The position numbers and the translations under genes are program-made. This document shows positions 34,887 to 43,641 of a stretch of DNA of 43,716 bases, piece after piece (within the stretch, counting starts at the first letter, position 1; every line of letters starts with the position of its first letter). Source of the DNA: an uncultured Bacteroidota bacterium. Its GTDB lineage: Bacteria; Bacteroidota; Bacteroidia; Bacteroidales; UBA12481. A model generated the notes under the pieces. It was not told the DNA's origin. It searched no databases and saw only the letters and a list, made by a program, of their open reading frames with translations. Where the stretch lies: NCBI GenBank assembly GCA_903919925.1, contig CAIXKO010000355.1:1-43716 (forward strand), given 5' to 3'.

Positions 34887-36881
34887 TCATTCAAACACCC
34901 GCAAGCAATCCAATGCAATTTTACCATTTTTCCCCTTGATTATTACCGCATTTTTCTTTTGAGTAAGCGATCGCACTGAGTATACTGGTGCGCTTTTCAA
35001 CGGAGTTTCGGAATGAAGATTAATCTCTCCTTCGATCTTGCCGTTAACCATGATTTCTGCGGTCCCCAAAGTTGGCAATTTAGGGCAAATCAAATCAAAC
35101 CCGCTACCCGTGAAGCTCCATTTGGCCTGAGCGCTATCTGTTTTTGATACTGCACCGATACCATAAGTGAATAGCTCATTTTTCCCGATCATTTCCCAAT
35201 CTTTTAAATTAGAACCTGAATTGCTCAAACCTTCCGTATACAGCCAATTCATGGAGCCCGGTTGCCTGTTCCCGCTTACCTTAAACGACCGGACTTCAAT
35301 GCCGGAATATTTCATGGCAAATAAGCCGCAATTCCCATATTCAGAATTGCTTAATAACCCTTTCCAAAGTACTTCCCCATCAAATTTAATGATGGTGCCT
35401 GAGTTGTCATGCCCGATTCTCAAAGAATAAATATCCTTAATCTTCAATTTGCCCTGCGCAATGGTATCCGTGCTTCCAGTATCTGAACTTTCCAGCAAAT
35501 ACCAATTGCTATCATTCAACTGGAACCTGGTATGGGAGTTAAACATGAGCGGATGCATAACAGCATCGGATTGCGGGCGATCGGGCCCCACCGGAGCATG
35601 ATAATTCCAAACAAAAGCAACTGTGCCATAACAGGAAAAGGTTGACTCAATATCCGGTTGGTTATAACACCCACTAATTGCTGAAAATGAAGGCCCTCCG
35701 TGCCCCGAAAGAACAAAGCCGGTATCCCTTTGCATTTTATTCCAACTAACTGAAGCCAGGTTAATGGTACCGCGGTTTTCTTTGTCCCGACTGGGAAACA
35801 TCACCTTAAACTCACCGCTGCGATTGACAAAACCCGCTAAGGTTTGTCCCCAGATTCCCTCATATTCGTGCTCGGCTCTGGTACCATGCCAAACAGAACC
35901 CTCCTGCCACAATTCCCACTTTTCCGGATTCATGGCCTGATCAGCCGATACCCTGAATATGCATTGGAAATTACGATTCTTTGCCACCGAAGTTGCCGGA
36001 GCATATAAAGTGTCGTTCTTTAAAAATACGGGAAAGTATTCCATCAGTGATGGAACATATTTACTTGATTCACAACTGATAACTATTACCGGTTTCGACC
36101 ATGGTCCTTCGGGTGAAGGGGCAGTCATCGCCACGAGCCCCCAGCTGAACCAGGGGCCTGAATCCAGGTCAAACAAATAAATCCATTTATCCTTCAATCT
36201 GAGCAGAGTACCTGCATAACACCTGTTAAACTTACCGAGCCAGGGATCGTCGTAAAAATAGCCATTGGTAATGGCAGGCTTGCTTAAAATCTTATAAGGC
36301 CCTTCCGGTTTGTTTGAAACGGCAACTGCCAGCCCGCCGTTTCTGATATTTTTTATATCCCACGAAAATCCGGATGTAACATAATCAAGTCCCATATAAT
36401 ATTTCCCTTCAAAAAACACGACTGAAACATCGGGTGCATAGCTAACAGCACCGGTTTGACCTTCCAGCTTCACCGTGTCATTGCTAAAGGCAGGTCCCAG
36501 GTAATTCCAGGTATTTCCTTTATCACCGGAAATATAAACGATACAACCTTTATCCAGATCCAGTCCATTTTTATCACTACCCATTGCATAGCCGGTGCGG
36601 TATTGACCTGCGAATAAGTACTCATTTCCCGATATCGGGTCCTCAAAATAATAACCATTCACCGGCCAGTTAAAAGGTGGAGTTCCACGCTGAACCGGAT
36701 TTTTTCCATACCGCTTAAAGTTATCAAATGAAGGGTCTCCCAAAACCGGATGCCTTAACCAAGCCTGGCTTTGCGATTGTAACGCAAAATCGGTAACCGC
36801 AGGGTTCACGGCAACTTTGCCACATGATACAATTAAAATAGCCGATATCAGGTAGGTAAACTGGCTGAATATTTTTTTCAT
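34887..36881 (-). CDS. lipoprotein with five-bladed-propeller hydrolase-like domain and C-terminal beta-sandwich
   Basis: The protein is 664 residues. The N-terminus MKKIFSQFTYLISAILIVSC has a good lipobox (IVSC, Cys20), so it is probably membrane-anchored. Residues of about 45-400 show GH43/GH32-like propeller blades: YYFEDPISGNEYLFAGQY, CIVYISGDKGNTWNYLGPAF, VSYAPDVSVVFFEGKYYMGL, DDPWLGKFNRCYAGTLLR and YFPVFLKNDTLYAPATS. Residues of about 410-545 are probably concanavalin-like. The C-terminal 100 residues (AKWSFTGSGFDLI, GTAEIMVNGKIEGEINL) form a galactose-binding-like sandwich. A glycosidase of the GH32/43/68 clan is likely, but I could not assign the catalytic acids or the sugar. Its own upstream region is the odd 353-bp gap. 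Confidence 0.82.
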   Translation of the reverse strand: MKKIFSQFTYLISAILIVSCGKVAVNPAVTDFALQSQSQAWLRHPVLGDPSFDNFKRYGKNPVQRGTPPFNWPVNGYYFEDPISGNEYLFAGQYRTGYAMGSDKNGLDLDKGCIVYISGDKGNTWNYLGPAFSNDTVKLEGQTGAVSYAPDVSVVFFEGKYYMGLDYVTSGFSWDIKNIRNGGLAVAVSNKPEGPYKILSKPAITNGYFYDDPWLGKFNRCYAGTLLRLKDKWIYLFDLDSGPWFSWGLVAMTAPSPEGPWSKPVIVISCESSKYVPSLMEYFPVFLKNDTLYAPATSVAKNRNFQCIFRVSADQAMNPEKWELWQEGSVWHGTRAEHEYEGIWGQTLAGFVNRSGEFKVMFPSRDKENRGTINLASVSWNKMQRDTGFVLSGHGGPSFSAISGCYNQPDIESTFSCYGTVAFVWNYHAPVGPDRPQSDAVMHPLMFNSHTRFQLNDSNWYLLESSDTGSTDTIAQGKLKIKDIYSLRIGHDNSGTIIKFDGEVLWKGLLSNSEYGNCGLFAMKYSGIEVRSFKVSGNRQPGSMNWLYTEGLSNSGSNLKDWEMIGKNELFTYGIGAVSKTDSAQAKWSFTGSGFDLICPKLPTLGTAEIMVNGKIEGEINLHSETPLKSAPVYSVRSLTQKKNAVIIKGKNGKIALDCLRVFE

Positions 36882-37234
36882 ACAGGTTGTTGAAGTTTCA
36901 TTTCATTGTTGGTGTTAAGTTAACTTTTATTTTCGATCCTCCTCCCCCCCGGGCCCTAAAGCCGTCAACCTAAGGAATTGGAGCTTGATGCTATGCGAGC
37001 AGCAGATTGGCGGTTGATGAAAATTCAAAGCTTCCACATAATGGCATTGGTCTGGGGGATGGAGGTGGTGGACTCAAATAGGCGTCCACTTAGTCATCAC
37101 CCCAGGTTGACGACAATGGGAGTCAGCTCCTGCGAAATGTGGTGCCGGAACAGTTACTTTTCTCTATTAATTCTTCGAAAAAGAATCTCTTCTTAACTGA
37201 ATTCAATACTTCTTTCACTCTTCTTTTAACTGAA
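36882..37234. other. 353-bp gap with GC-rich inverted-repeat DNA, no gene recognised
   Basis: This gap lies between the sulfatase and the propeller lipoprotein. About 36935-37150 is GC-rich against AT-rich flanks and starts with a run of seven C followed by GGGCCC. Inverted repeats are visible: CGTCAACCT (36963-36971) with AGGTTGACG (37104-37112), perfect over 9 bp; a looser C-rich/G-rich pair (about 36939-36950 with 37054-37065); and a 6-bp hairpin GTGGAC/GTCCAC (37068-37073, 37084-37089). A 72-codon plus-strand frame inside it has no credible protein character. It may be a degraded insertion element, a MITE-like repeat or a structured RNA. I cannot tell which. Confidence 0.5.
37170..37186 (-). 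terminator. weak hairpin downstream of the sulfatase gene
   Basis: ATTCTT (37170-37175), loop CGAAA and AAGAAT (37181-37186) form a perfect 6-bp AT-rich stem 48 bp past the sulfatase stop. There is no clean T-run after it on the minus strand, so termination is only possible, not shown. Confidence 0.25.
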
Positions 37235-37236
37235 TT
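37189..37236. repeat. imperfect direct repeat around the sulfatase 3' end
   Basis: CTTCTTAACTGAATT (37189-37203) recurs as CTTCTTTTAACTGAATT (37220-37236), 2 bp longer. The second copy overlaps the sulfatase stop codon (37235-37237). It could be a local slippage duplication or a scar at the edge of the GC-rich insert. It is AT-rich, so chance is not excluded. Confidence 0.35.
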
Positions 37237-38686
37237 ATTTTGCAGATGGCGGAATAAAATGAATATTTCTTGCCGTCAGACTTTCTGTCAATTCAAACCT
37301 AAGAGAATCTATAATTCCCTGATACTTCGGATTATCTATTTCGTTTTTCATTTCTCCGTTGTCAGTTTTGAGATCGACAAACATTTCACGGATTTTCCCG
37401 ATATCATCGAGCTCATATTTAAAACGACCAGTATGAATCATATAACCCGTTTCGGTTTCCAAAAAGATATGATCGCGCCAGGTGGGAGGCGTTTCCTGGG
37501 TGGTTAAAGGCACTACCGATTTTCCCATTAAATCTGCAGGAGACTTGATTCCTGCAAAATCACATAAAGTAGGTAAGAGGTCTAAACCATTGCTTACCAG
37601 ATGTTCACTGTCTATTGTCCCTTTATGTTTCATCCAGGGATAGGAAATAACAAACGGGATCCTGGCAGCCTCCTCATAAAGAATGGTTTTGTGCTCCAGT
37701 TTATGTGCGGCATCCAGATCGCCATGATCCGAGGTAAAAACGACAATGGTATTTTCCGATAGCCCGGATCTTTTAAGAGCATCCATAACCATAGCTATCT
37801 GAACATCAACCCGTTCGGTAAGACGCATATAGGCCCAACGATGCATCCGCCAATCTTTTTCGCTCCAATTTTCCCTCACCGAATTCCGAAATGGCCTGAG
37901 CTTTACCAGGCTATCCACACTGCTGAGCTCTCCAATCATAGGTTGATGATTATCAGGCAAAGGCGGACAATATTTTTCAAAAAACTCATTTTCCGAAACA
38001 CCTTCTGGTAGTTTTAAAGCCTCGTCCAGCTCCGGAGGTGTGCTTTTAGCAAGACCACTTTCGGGTGAAGCCCACCTGATGGCATCGTAACAGATATCAT
38101 GAGGGTTGATGAACGAGGCAAAAAGCAGAAACGGTTTATCCTCTTTCTTCCTGTTCAGTAAAAAATCCGAGCAAACAATTGCTAAGCTGTCTCTTTCATT
38201 GAGAGTTAACAGCTCGTATCCCCAGGGTTTAATTGCAGAGCCGGTCAACGGAAGATGCACTTTTCCCCCATAATAAGTCTGATATCCTGCCTCATGAAAA
38301 AGATTACCCAAAGATTTGGAATAAAGGCTCTTAACCTTGATCGTATCCATTATTGGACGATCATTTTCCCGCATCCCGATTTCCGTTGGAAACCGTCCTG
38401 TTTGTAACGAAAACCGGGAAGGTACACAAACAGGATTGGTTGCATAAGCGCAATTAAAACGAATACCTGCTGAGGCTATCGCATCCATTGCCGGTGTTTT
38501 AAGCCACTTATTTCCGGTGCACGACATCATGGAGGCACTTTGCTGATCAGTGGTGATAACCAGAATATTAGGATGCGTTGGAATCTTATTTCCGGGATTA
38601 GCACACGAGCCAAGTTCCATTAATACCGGCAGCATCAGGCCTGAGGCGAAATAGGTTGAATATTGAAATTTCAGTGGTGTGTTCAT
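37235..38686 (-). CDS. S1-family sulfatase, probable lipoprotein
   Basis: The protein is 483 residues. The N-terminus is hydrophobic and ends LGSC (Cys28), a plausible lipobox. Family features are clear: NILVITTDQQ (metal Asp47 with Gln48), the formylglycine motif C87-V-P-S-R91 inside NPVCVPSRFSLQTGR, YYGGKVHLP, and the VVFTSDHGDLDAAH metal-binding block followed by HKTILYEEAARIPFVI. Cys87 must be converted to formylglycine by a maturase (anSME or FGE) that is not encoded in the window. The enzyme hydrolyses sulfate esters from carbohydrates in the periplasm or at the cell surface. It lies 40 bp downstream of the 984-residue lipoprotein gene. It is the only sulfatase in the window. The sulfated sugar is unknown. 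Confidence 0.93.
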   Translation of the reverse strand: MNTPLKFQYSTYFASGLMLPVLMELGSCANPGNKIPTHPNILVITTDQQSASMMSCTGNKWLKTPAMDAIASAGIRFNCAYATNPVCVPSRFSLQTGRFPTEIGMRENDRPIMDTIKVKSLYSKSLGNLFHEAGYQTYYGGKVHLPLTGSAIKPWGYELLTLNERDSLAIVCSDFLLNRKKEDKPFLLFASFINPHDICYDAIRWASPESGLAKSTPPELDEALKLPEGVSENEFFEKYCPPLPDNHQPMIGELSSVDSLVKLRPFRNSVRENWSEKDWRMHRWAYMRLTERVDVQIAMVMDALKRSGLSENTIVVFTSDHGDLDAAHKLEHKTILYEEAARIPFVISYPWMKHKGTIDSEHLVSNGLDLLPTLCDFAGIKSPADLMGKSVVPLTTQETPPTWRDHIFLETETGYMIHTGRFKYELDDIGKIREMFVDLKTDNGEMKNEIDNPKYQGIIDSLRFELTESLTARNIHFIPPSAK

Positions 38687-38726
38687 AGGGCAACCTCAAG
38701 ATTACAGTTGAATTCTGTTAAACGAA

Positions 38727-41681
38727 TTAATTTTTCACCAAAGGATTTCCCTCGCTGATTACGGTAACCTGAAATCTGGAATTGATTCCCGTAGGTCCTA
38801 TGCAATCAAAGGATAAATTATTGCTTCCATTTTTAAGAACCGGGATATTCCCTTCAACCCGAACATCCTGAAGGAATTCCCCCTTTGAACCATACAATTT
38901 ACAATTTGATTCCGATCGAAACTCCAGATACATGCCCGACTCCATTTTTACCGGAAAAACCAGTTTTTCACCATTTACAGTGATGCCCGGATTGGTAATG
39001 GTTGCCGATATCATTGGGAGTGCTTTGATACGGCCAATCAAACAGTTAACCTCATCGCCGGCAGGCAAATTGTTGTACCAAAGCTGCAGCTTATCGATAT
39101 TATTGAACTGAACGGAGTGCCGGTAAGAATCGTAAACATAAAACCCGGAATCGGGCCAGATGTAATTGCTGAATTCCGCAGATTCTATTTCCACGAGCTC
39201 AAAGTATTTCCAGCCGGTGAAATCGATTTTTATAAAGTGGTCGCCCCGGGCACCATAAGAAAGATGAGCAGGACTTTCCAGCCTCAGATTCAAAAGCTGT
39301 CCCTTGCCATCGCCTTTTACCCATACCCCAAGCGCTTGATTGTTAGCTATATTTAACCAGGGATCAAACTTCTTCTCCATCTTGAGCCACTGACCTTCTA
39401 CCGGAGTCAGTTCAGCTGTCCGGCCATAAAATAGACCGCCATTGCCTCCATCCTTACATTTCTCCACTGCCGGTTTTATTCCACCCGTTACACCGGCGGC
39501 ACTACCCTCCGGATTAAACTCGCCATCCTTCAAAAAATCGGCAATAACCACATTTGCCGGATCATTATATGCCTTAACCGACATCAAGGGTTCGATTCGT
39601 AGTTGCACCGGTTGTGCTTCAAACTCATTGTTTACCGCCCATTGGGCGGATGGATGGGTGGTTCCTGCAACTTTGTGCTTTTGCCAGGTTATGGGTTTGA
39701 AATTCCAATCTCCGTTTTGCTCCTGAAATAAGGCAAATTCCTTGCCAGGCTCACGAAGCAGGGCACAGATGGAATCGTTGAAGTAATTTTTATGGCGCAG
39801 ATCCTCGTATTGTTTAATGATGGAAACCAGGCGGCGGAAGAGCGGATTTGCTTCCAGATTTTTCTCATCCACTCCGCCCAGCATGGAAAGCCCGGCATTG
39901 TTTCCGATCATTTTACAACACAGATATTCAATATCGTCCGGAAAAGTTGGCTCCACCTGCGGAGGATTCCAGGTTTGATTGCCCCACCAGCCCAGATGCA
40001 GCGGTAGCAGAAGGCCGCCGTTATCAGCAGGTGCATACTTATTGATCAGGGGAGTGTGTCCCCTCCACAAGCCATGTTCATACTCATTCGATTTGATTTT
40101 GGGAGGAAGAAACAGCCGCGATGATTTTATGGCTGCCGTGTGAATATCGATAAACTTTTTGTACCCTCTCACCGGCCGGTCCCAAGCCTGCCAGCGCGAC
40201 CGGTAATGCCAGAAATGGTGCCACATCGCGCTCATTTCCATCCCAACCGGACTTTTCAATTCTTTGGCAACTTCGAAAACAAATTTGGTTCCGTAGTACC
40301 ATGAATCATCTGCACCACCCAGAATATCGCTGCCATCAATGGCATCGAAATAGATTCCATCAAAACCATTATCGCTTACAACCTTGGCCGTTCCTGCCGC
40401 AATCTCCTTAAAAAGAGGCGTTTCGGGCCCGGGAACAAACCTTCCGAACATCTCACGGAGGTGAAAAACTTTTGCACCTGGTTCAAAAGAAGACACTTTT
40501 GTTCCATTTGCGCCTCGTTTGCACCCGATAAACTTAAATGGAGGAGTTTTGGTGGTTCCGCTGAATTCGATGATCTCCGTTCCTAACCTTAAAGATAAAC
40601 TGTTGCGCACAAAAAAACCGGTAGTGGTTGAAATGTCTGCGGTCGACTCATTTACAACCATAACGCTATCGCCCGCTTTAAGAGGTTCAGCCAAAGTAAA
40701 AGTTTTGAAATACCCCAGATCTTCCCTCGGCACCGGAGTTACATATTTCGAATTCTTATCAATAAAAAAAGCATACGTGTGGAATATCGAAGAGATTCCA
40801 GCCTCATGCAAACGGGCATTTATTCTTTTGAAAGAGGCCCAGCCATCCGGCCATTTCTCCCGGTTGAGCTCAAAATCCCCAAACTTAAAAAACCCACCAC
40901 CCCCATGGCTATCTATCTGATTAAACCCCAGGCTTTGGCACATTTTAATCCATTCATCAACCGTTTCTTCAGTCAGTGTTCCAAAATTCATCAGATAGGA
41001 ACCATAACCCTCCTTATGCATCAATGCCCAGGCTCCACCCTTATCAGAGTGGGGAACATCCTTTGCATTTTCCATTACCTCACGGATAACCGGCAGTATC
41101 TTAGCTTGCGGAACGCCAACCAGAAATATTTCAGCACCGGTCATGCCAAACCTGGAATAACAGGTTGCCCATAAATGCGATTGTAATGCTGGAATTTCTC
41201 TCACCTGAGTAAATAGATTCATCGACAGAGCACAGGCTGCAAAAGGCTCTGATGGCATTCCCTCCAGTGTTAACGGTATATTCAGAAAAGTAAGCGACTC
41301 CGGATCACCGGTAATCTTTGTAACTTTAAAGTTTATTTTGTCGTCGGCTTTAACGATAATAACAACAACGGAAACTTTTGTTTCGCCGAATTCCATTTTC
41401 AGCTGTTTACCTTTAAGTGAAACTAAAGTAACATTTTGCGTTTTCCCATCTTTAACAATCGACGCGCACCAGCTAACTACTTGATTATCCAGATAGTCAA
41501 TTCCTGATGCGTTATCGGTAAAATGCAGATTTTTCCCCTCTCGCCCAATCTCATATCTGAATGCATTATTTTCAATGACTAAACTCTCCTTTGAACCTGA
41601 CGTACAGTTTATTAAAAGAGTGATTAATAATACAATTACAAATAAAATACCTTTTCTCAGAAAAATATTTCTTTTTTGCAT
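38727..41681 (-). CDS. 984-residue lipoprotein of unassigned family, probable TIM-barrel glycosidase with C-terminal beta domain
   Basis: The start is set by an ATG at 41681 preceded at 5 nt by GGAGGG, a strong Shine-Dalgarno sequence that is uncommon in Bacteroidota; a TTG at 41693 is rejected. The signal peptide MQKRNIFLRKGILFVIVLLI ends LLINC, with Cys26 as the lipid site. Residues of about 35-210 are a beta-sandwich (ENNAFRYEIGREGKNLHF). Residues of about 215-640 resemble a TIM barrel: CQSLGFNQIDSHGG, GISSIFHTYAFF, GFDGIYFDAIDGSD (Asp446, Asp449) and GMEMSAMWHHFW (Glu482). The barrel carries an insertion around 320-410. Residues of about 650-984 are beta-rich and may bind carbohydrate. 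The FDAIDG strand end is where clan-D-like glycosidases keep a nucleophile, but no family is recognised. It sits between GH99-like paralogue 3 and the sulfatase. Confidence 0.83.
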   Translation of the reverse strand: MQKRNIFLRKGILFVIVLLITLLINCTSGSKESLVIENNAFRYEIGREGKNLHFTDNASGIDYLDNQVVSWCASIVKDGKTQNVTLVSLKGKQLKMEFGETKVSVVVIIVKADDKINFKVTKITGDPESLTFLNIPLTLEGMPSEPFAACALSMNLFTQVREIPALQSHLWATCYSRFGMTGAEIFLVGVPQAKILPVIREVMENAKDVPHSDKGGAWALMHKEGYGSYLMNFGTLTEETVDEWIKMCQSLGFNQIDSHGGGGFFKFGDFELNREKWPDGWASFKRINARLHEAGISSIFHTYAFFIDKNSKYVTPVPREDLGYFKTFTLAEPLKAGDSVMVVNESTADISTTTGFFVRNSLSLRLGTEIIEFSGTTKTPPFKFIGCKRGANGTKVSSFEPGAKVFHLREMFGRFVPGPETPLFKEIAAGTAKVVSDNGFDGIYFDAIDGSDILGGADDSWYYGTKFVFEVAKELKSPVGMEMSAMWHHFWHYRSRWQAWDRPVRGYKKFIDIHTAAIKSSRLFLPPKIKSNEYEHGLWRGHTPLINKYAPADNGGLLLPLHLGWWGNQTWNPPQVEPTFPDDIEYLCCKMIGNNAGLSMLGGVDEKNLEANPLFRRLVSIIKQYEDLRHKNYFNDSICALLREPGKEFALFQEQNGDWNFKPITWQKHKVAGTTHPSAQWAVNNEFEAQPVQLRIEPLMSVKAYNDPANVVIADFLKDGEFNPEGSAAGVTGGIKPAVEKCKDGGNGGLFYGRTAELTPVEGQWLKMEKKFDPWLNIANNQALGVWVKGDGKGQLLNLRLESPAHLSYGARGDHFIKIDFTGWKYFELVEIESAEFSNYIWPDSGFYVYDSYRHSVQFNNIDKLQLWYNNLPAGDEVNCLIGRIKALPMISATITNPGITVNGEKLVFPVKMESGMYLEFRSESNCKLYGSKGEFLQDVRVEGNIPVLKNGSNNLSFDCIGPTGINSRFQVTVISEGNPLVKN

Positions 41682-41706
41682 AATTCCCTCCAAAGCTTAA
41701 TCATTC

Positions 41707-41737
41707 GAAACTTAATAATTGCAGATTAGATTGCCAA
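41707..41737 (-). promoter_or_regulatory. candidate promoter of the 984-residue lipoprotein and sulfatase genes
   Basis: On the minus strand TTG (41737-41735), a 20-nt spacer and TAAGTTTC (41714-41707) fit the -33/-7 pattern, with 7 of 8 at the -7 box. It lies in the 93-bp gap after GH99-like paralogue 3. The GGAGGG site and ATG follow 25 nt later. Confidence 0.4.
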
Positions 41738-41774
41738 TTTTGAATTAAAATTCATTTAATTGATTGAATTTTAG

Positions 41775-43598
41775 TTATTTGTTTATACTTGAATTATATA
41801 CAAAATTAAACCTTCCCCCCGGAGCGGTATCTCCATTTACATAAAAATCCATTATGTTTCCGTTCTCCTGCATATTATCGTTCCATTTGAATTCGATATC
41901 TACCTCATTATCTGAAAGATTAAGAAGTATTCGCGAAATCTCAATCTCAAGTTTATTCCGATTTACTGCAAAAGCCGATCTTCCAATTTCTTCCCATTCC
42001 CAACGCCCGCCAATATTTTTCTCCACAATCACCTTTTTACCTGTTGGACTCAGCCGGTTAATTAGGTAATCGTAACCGTTCCAGCCGGTTGCCTTATTGC
42101 GGTCAGTATCAATAAACAGGATCATCCAGTTGCGGTCCGTTGCCGGGGTGAGCGTACCGGCTGTTTCTGCGTAGAAGTAAAGATTTTTAGTGTCACGTGC
42201 TACCCTGGCAGCTGTAATATCATTTCGGCCTGTTGCGTTTTTGTAGTATTGATCACTGCTCCCGGGGTGATCGCGGTGCATGGTATTCCCTTGATAATGC
42301 CTGAAATCGGGTAATACACCGGCCCATCCATCGGCCTTTCCGATTTTAATGGTTTTAGGCGCCGATACCATATCCGGCACCGCCATTCCCTTGAACTTCC
42401 GAACATTATCAATCAGTTGAAGGTAATAAACATCGCCCTTATCGCCCCACCCCTTGTTAGGTTCAATATCGCGGCTGCGGTCCCAGTCAAATTCATCCAC
42501 AAAAGAAAAGGGATCACCGGTCCACCGATGCACCGGCAACCACTGTCCGGCAACAAATTCATTCCATCCTGTTATAAATACCAGCTCGGGATCAATCTCA
42601 AAAGCGCGGTCCCATTGTTCCTGAAAATTCCATCCGTACAAGTAGCCGTCAATTCTGGGATCGAACCCGTTCCTTTGGCTAAAGCTTCGTCCAAAAGATC
42701 CCGGCAGGTTAAAGGCACTGCAATGTCCTTTGGTTGCCGGGCATGCATTTTGGGAAACACCCACCGTAACCTGCTCGAATTTGCCGCCGGGATCCTTAAT
42801 ATAACCGTGCTGAGGGTAATTCTCGAGCCAGCCCCACTGGTCGTTTCGTCTGGGCCCGTCAACATAATCGGGTTGCCCAGGCCGGAAGGTAAAATACTGC
42901 GCAATCTCCTTGTCTTCAGCTGAATTGGTTAAACTGTCGGGATATCCCATGATGCACGGCTTGCCCTTCCAATTGAACCACAGATTCGGGTACCGATTGG
43001 GCTTATAAACATCCTGATATAATTGCCGCAGCGAAACCAGAGCGTTTGGAACCGGAGCAAACGGGAGCATAAAGGCAATTTTTGGTACATTAACTCCGTC
43101 CTTTTGTGCCTGATCCCAGGTTTTCATTAAGGCTTCATAAGATTCCTGCCAGGTGAGACTGCCATTGGTACAATCAAAAAAAACAGCGTCAACCCCAGCA
43201 TCGGCAAGCATTTCAGCATGTTTTCGCAGGACCCATGGATCGGTGGTTTTATAATATCCCAATAGTGGCTGCTCCCAATAAAACGATCCAGGCTTTCTGT
43301 CGCCCCATGCAGGATGATTATAATCCTTCATGGCCTCCGGATATTTTCTAACTATGTCAGTGATGTTTTTTACCGGGTAAGTAGGGTCGCTTGCTCCCTG
43401 GTGCCAGGTCCAGTAAAACATCGCAATAAACTTGTCTTTTTTCTTTTCGCCTGCCTCCGGATAATCCCTGACCTTTCGCCCCAATGCGTCCGTTGCTGCC
43501 CATTGGTCACTTACAACTGATTGGGCAATTGAGCTTTCTGCAAATATTGCCAGTAAAGCAAGTGTGACTGAAGCGGTTAATAAATTCCTTAAAATCAT
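41775..43598 (-). CDS. secreted GH99/WbsX-like TIM-barrel protein with C-terminal CBM9-like domain (paralogue 3)
   Basis: The protein is 607 residues from an ATG with a signal peptide ending ESSIAQ (about residue 26). Residues 30-405 are the TIM-barrel-like domain and 408-607 the CBM9-like domain (NDITAARVARDTKNLYFYAE, LFIDTDRNKATGWNGYDY). It has the same domain order as the 32453-34390 protein. Family blocks are DQWAATDALGRKV, FYWTWH, DCTN (142-145) and WNEF (Glu347). It departs from the other two at the WGEPE block, which reads WEQPLLGYY (Glu109 shifted by one position, then Gln). It may therefore differ in activity. The nearest upstream sequence is a divergent promoter region, so this gene probably starts the right-hand block. 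Confidence 0.87.
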   Translation of the reverse strand: MILRNLLTASVTLALLAIFAESSIAQSVVSDQWAATDALGRKVRDYPEAGEKKKDKFIAMFYWTWHQGASDPTYPVKNITDIVRKYPEAMKDYNHPAWGDRKPGSFYWEQPLLGYYKTTDPWVLRKHAEMLADAGVDAVFFDCTNGSLTWQESYEALMKTWDQAQKDGVNVPKIAFMLPFAPVPNALVSLRQLYQDVYKPNRYPNLWFNWKGKPCIMGYPDSLTNSAEDKEIAQYFTFRPGQPDYVDGPRRNDQWGWLENYPQHGYIKDPGGKFEQVTVGVSQNACPATKGHCSAFNLPGSFGRSFSQRNGFDPRIDGYLYGWNFQEQWDRAFEIDPELVFITGWNEFVAGQWLPVHRWTGDPFSFVDEFDWDRSRDIEPNKGWGDKGDVYYLQLIDNVRKFKGMAVPDMVSAPKTIKIGKADGWAGVLPDFRHYQGNTMHRDHPGSSDQYYKNATGRNDITAARVARDTKNLYFYAETAGTLTPATDRNWMILFIDTDRNKATGWNGYDYLINRLSPTGKKVIVEKNIGGRWEWEEIGRSAFAVNRNKLEIEISRILLNLSDNEVDIEFKWNDNMQENGNIMDFYVNGDTAPGGRFNFVYNSSINK

Positions 43599-43641
43599 GC
43601 GGTTGAGTATTTAGGTTTCTCATACTAATAAATTCAAAACT

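Noticed and set aside
37051-37115. possible tRNA or attC site
   Set aside because: The hairpin GTGGAC/GTCCAC has a 10-nt loop that does not fit a T-arm, no acceptor stem or anticodon arm could be built, and the repeats do not fit the attC core consensus.
36978-37196. 72-codon plus-strand open frame in the GC-rich gap
   Set aside because: It contains VVDSNRRPLS-like residues often produced by translating structured non-coding DNA. There is no start context or domain.
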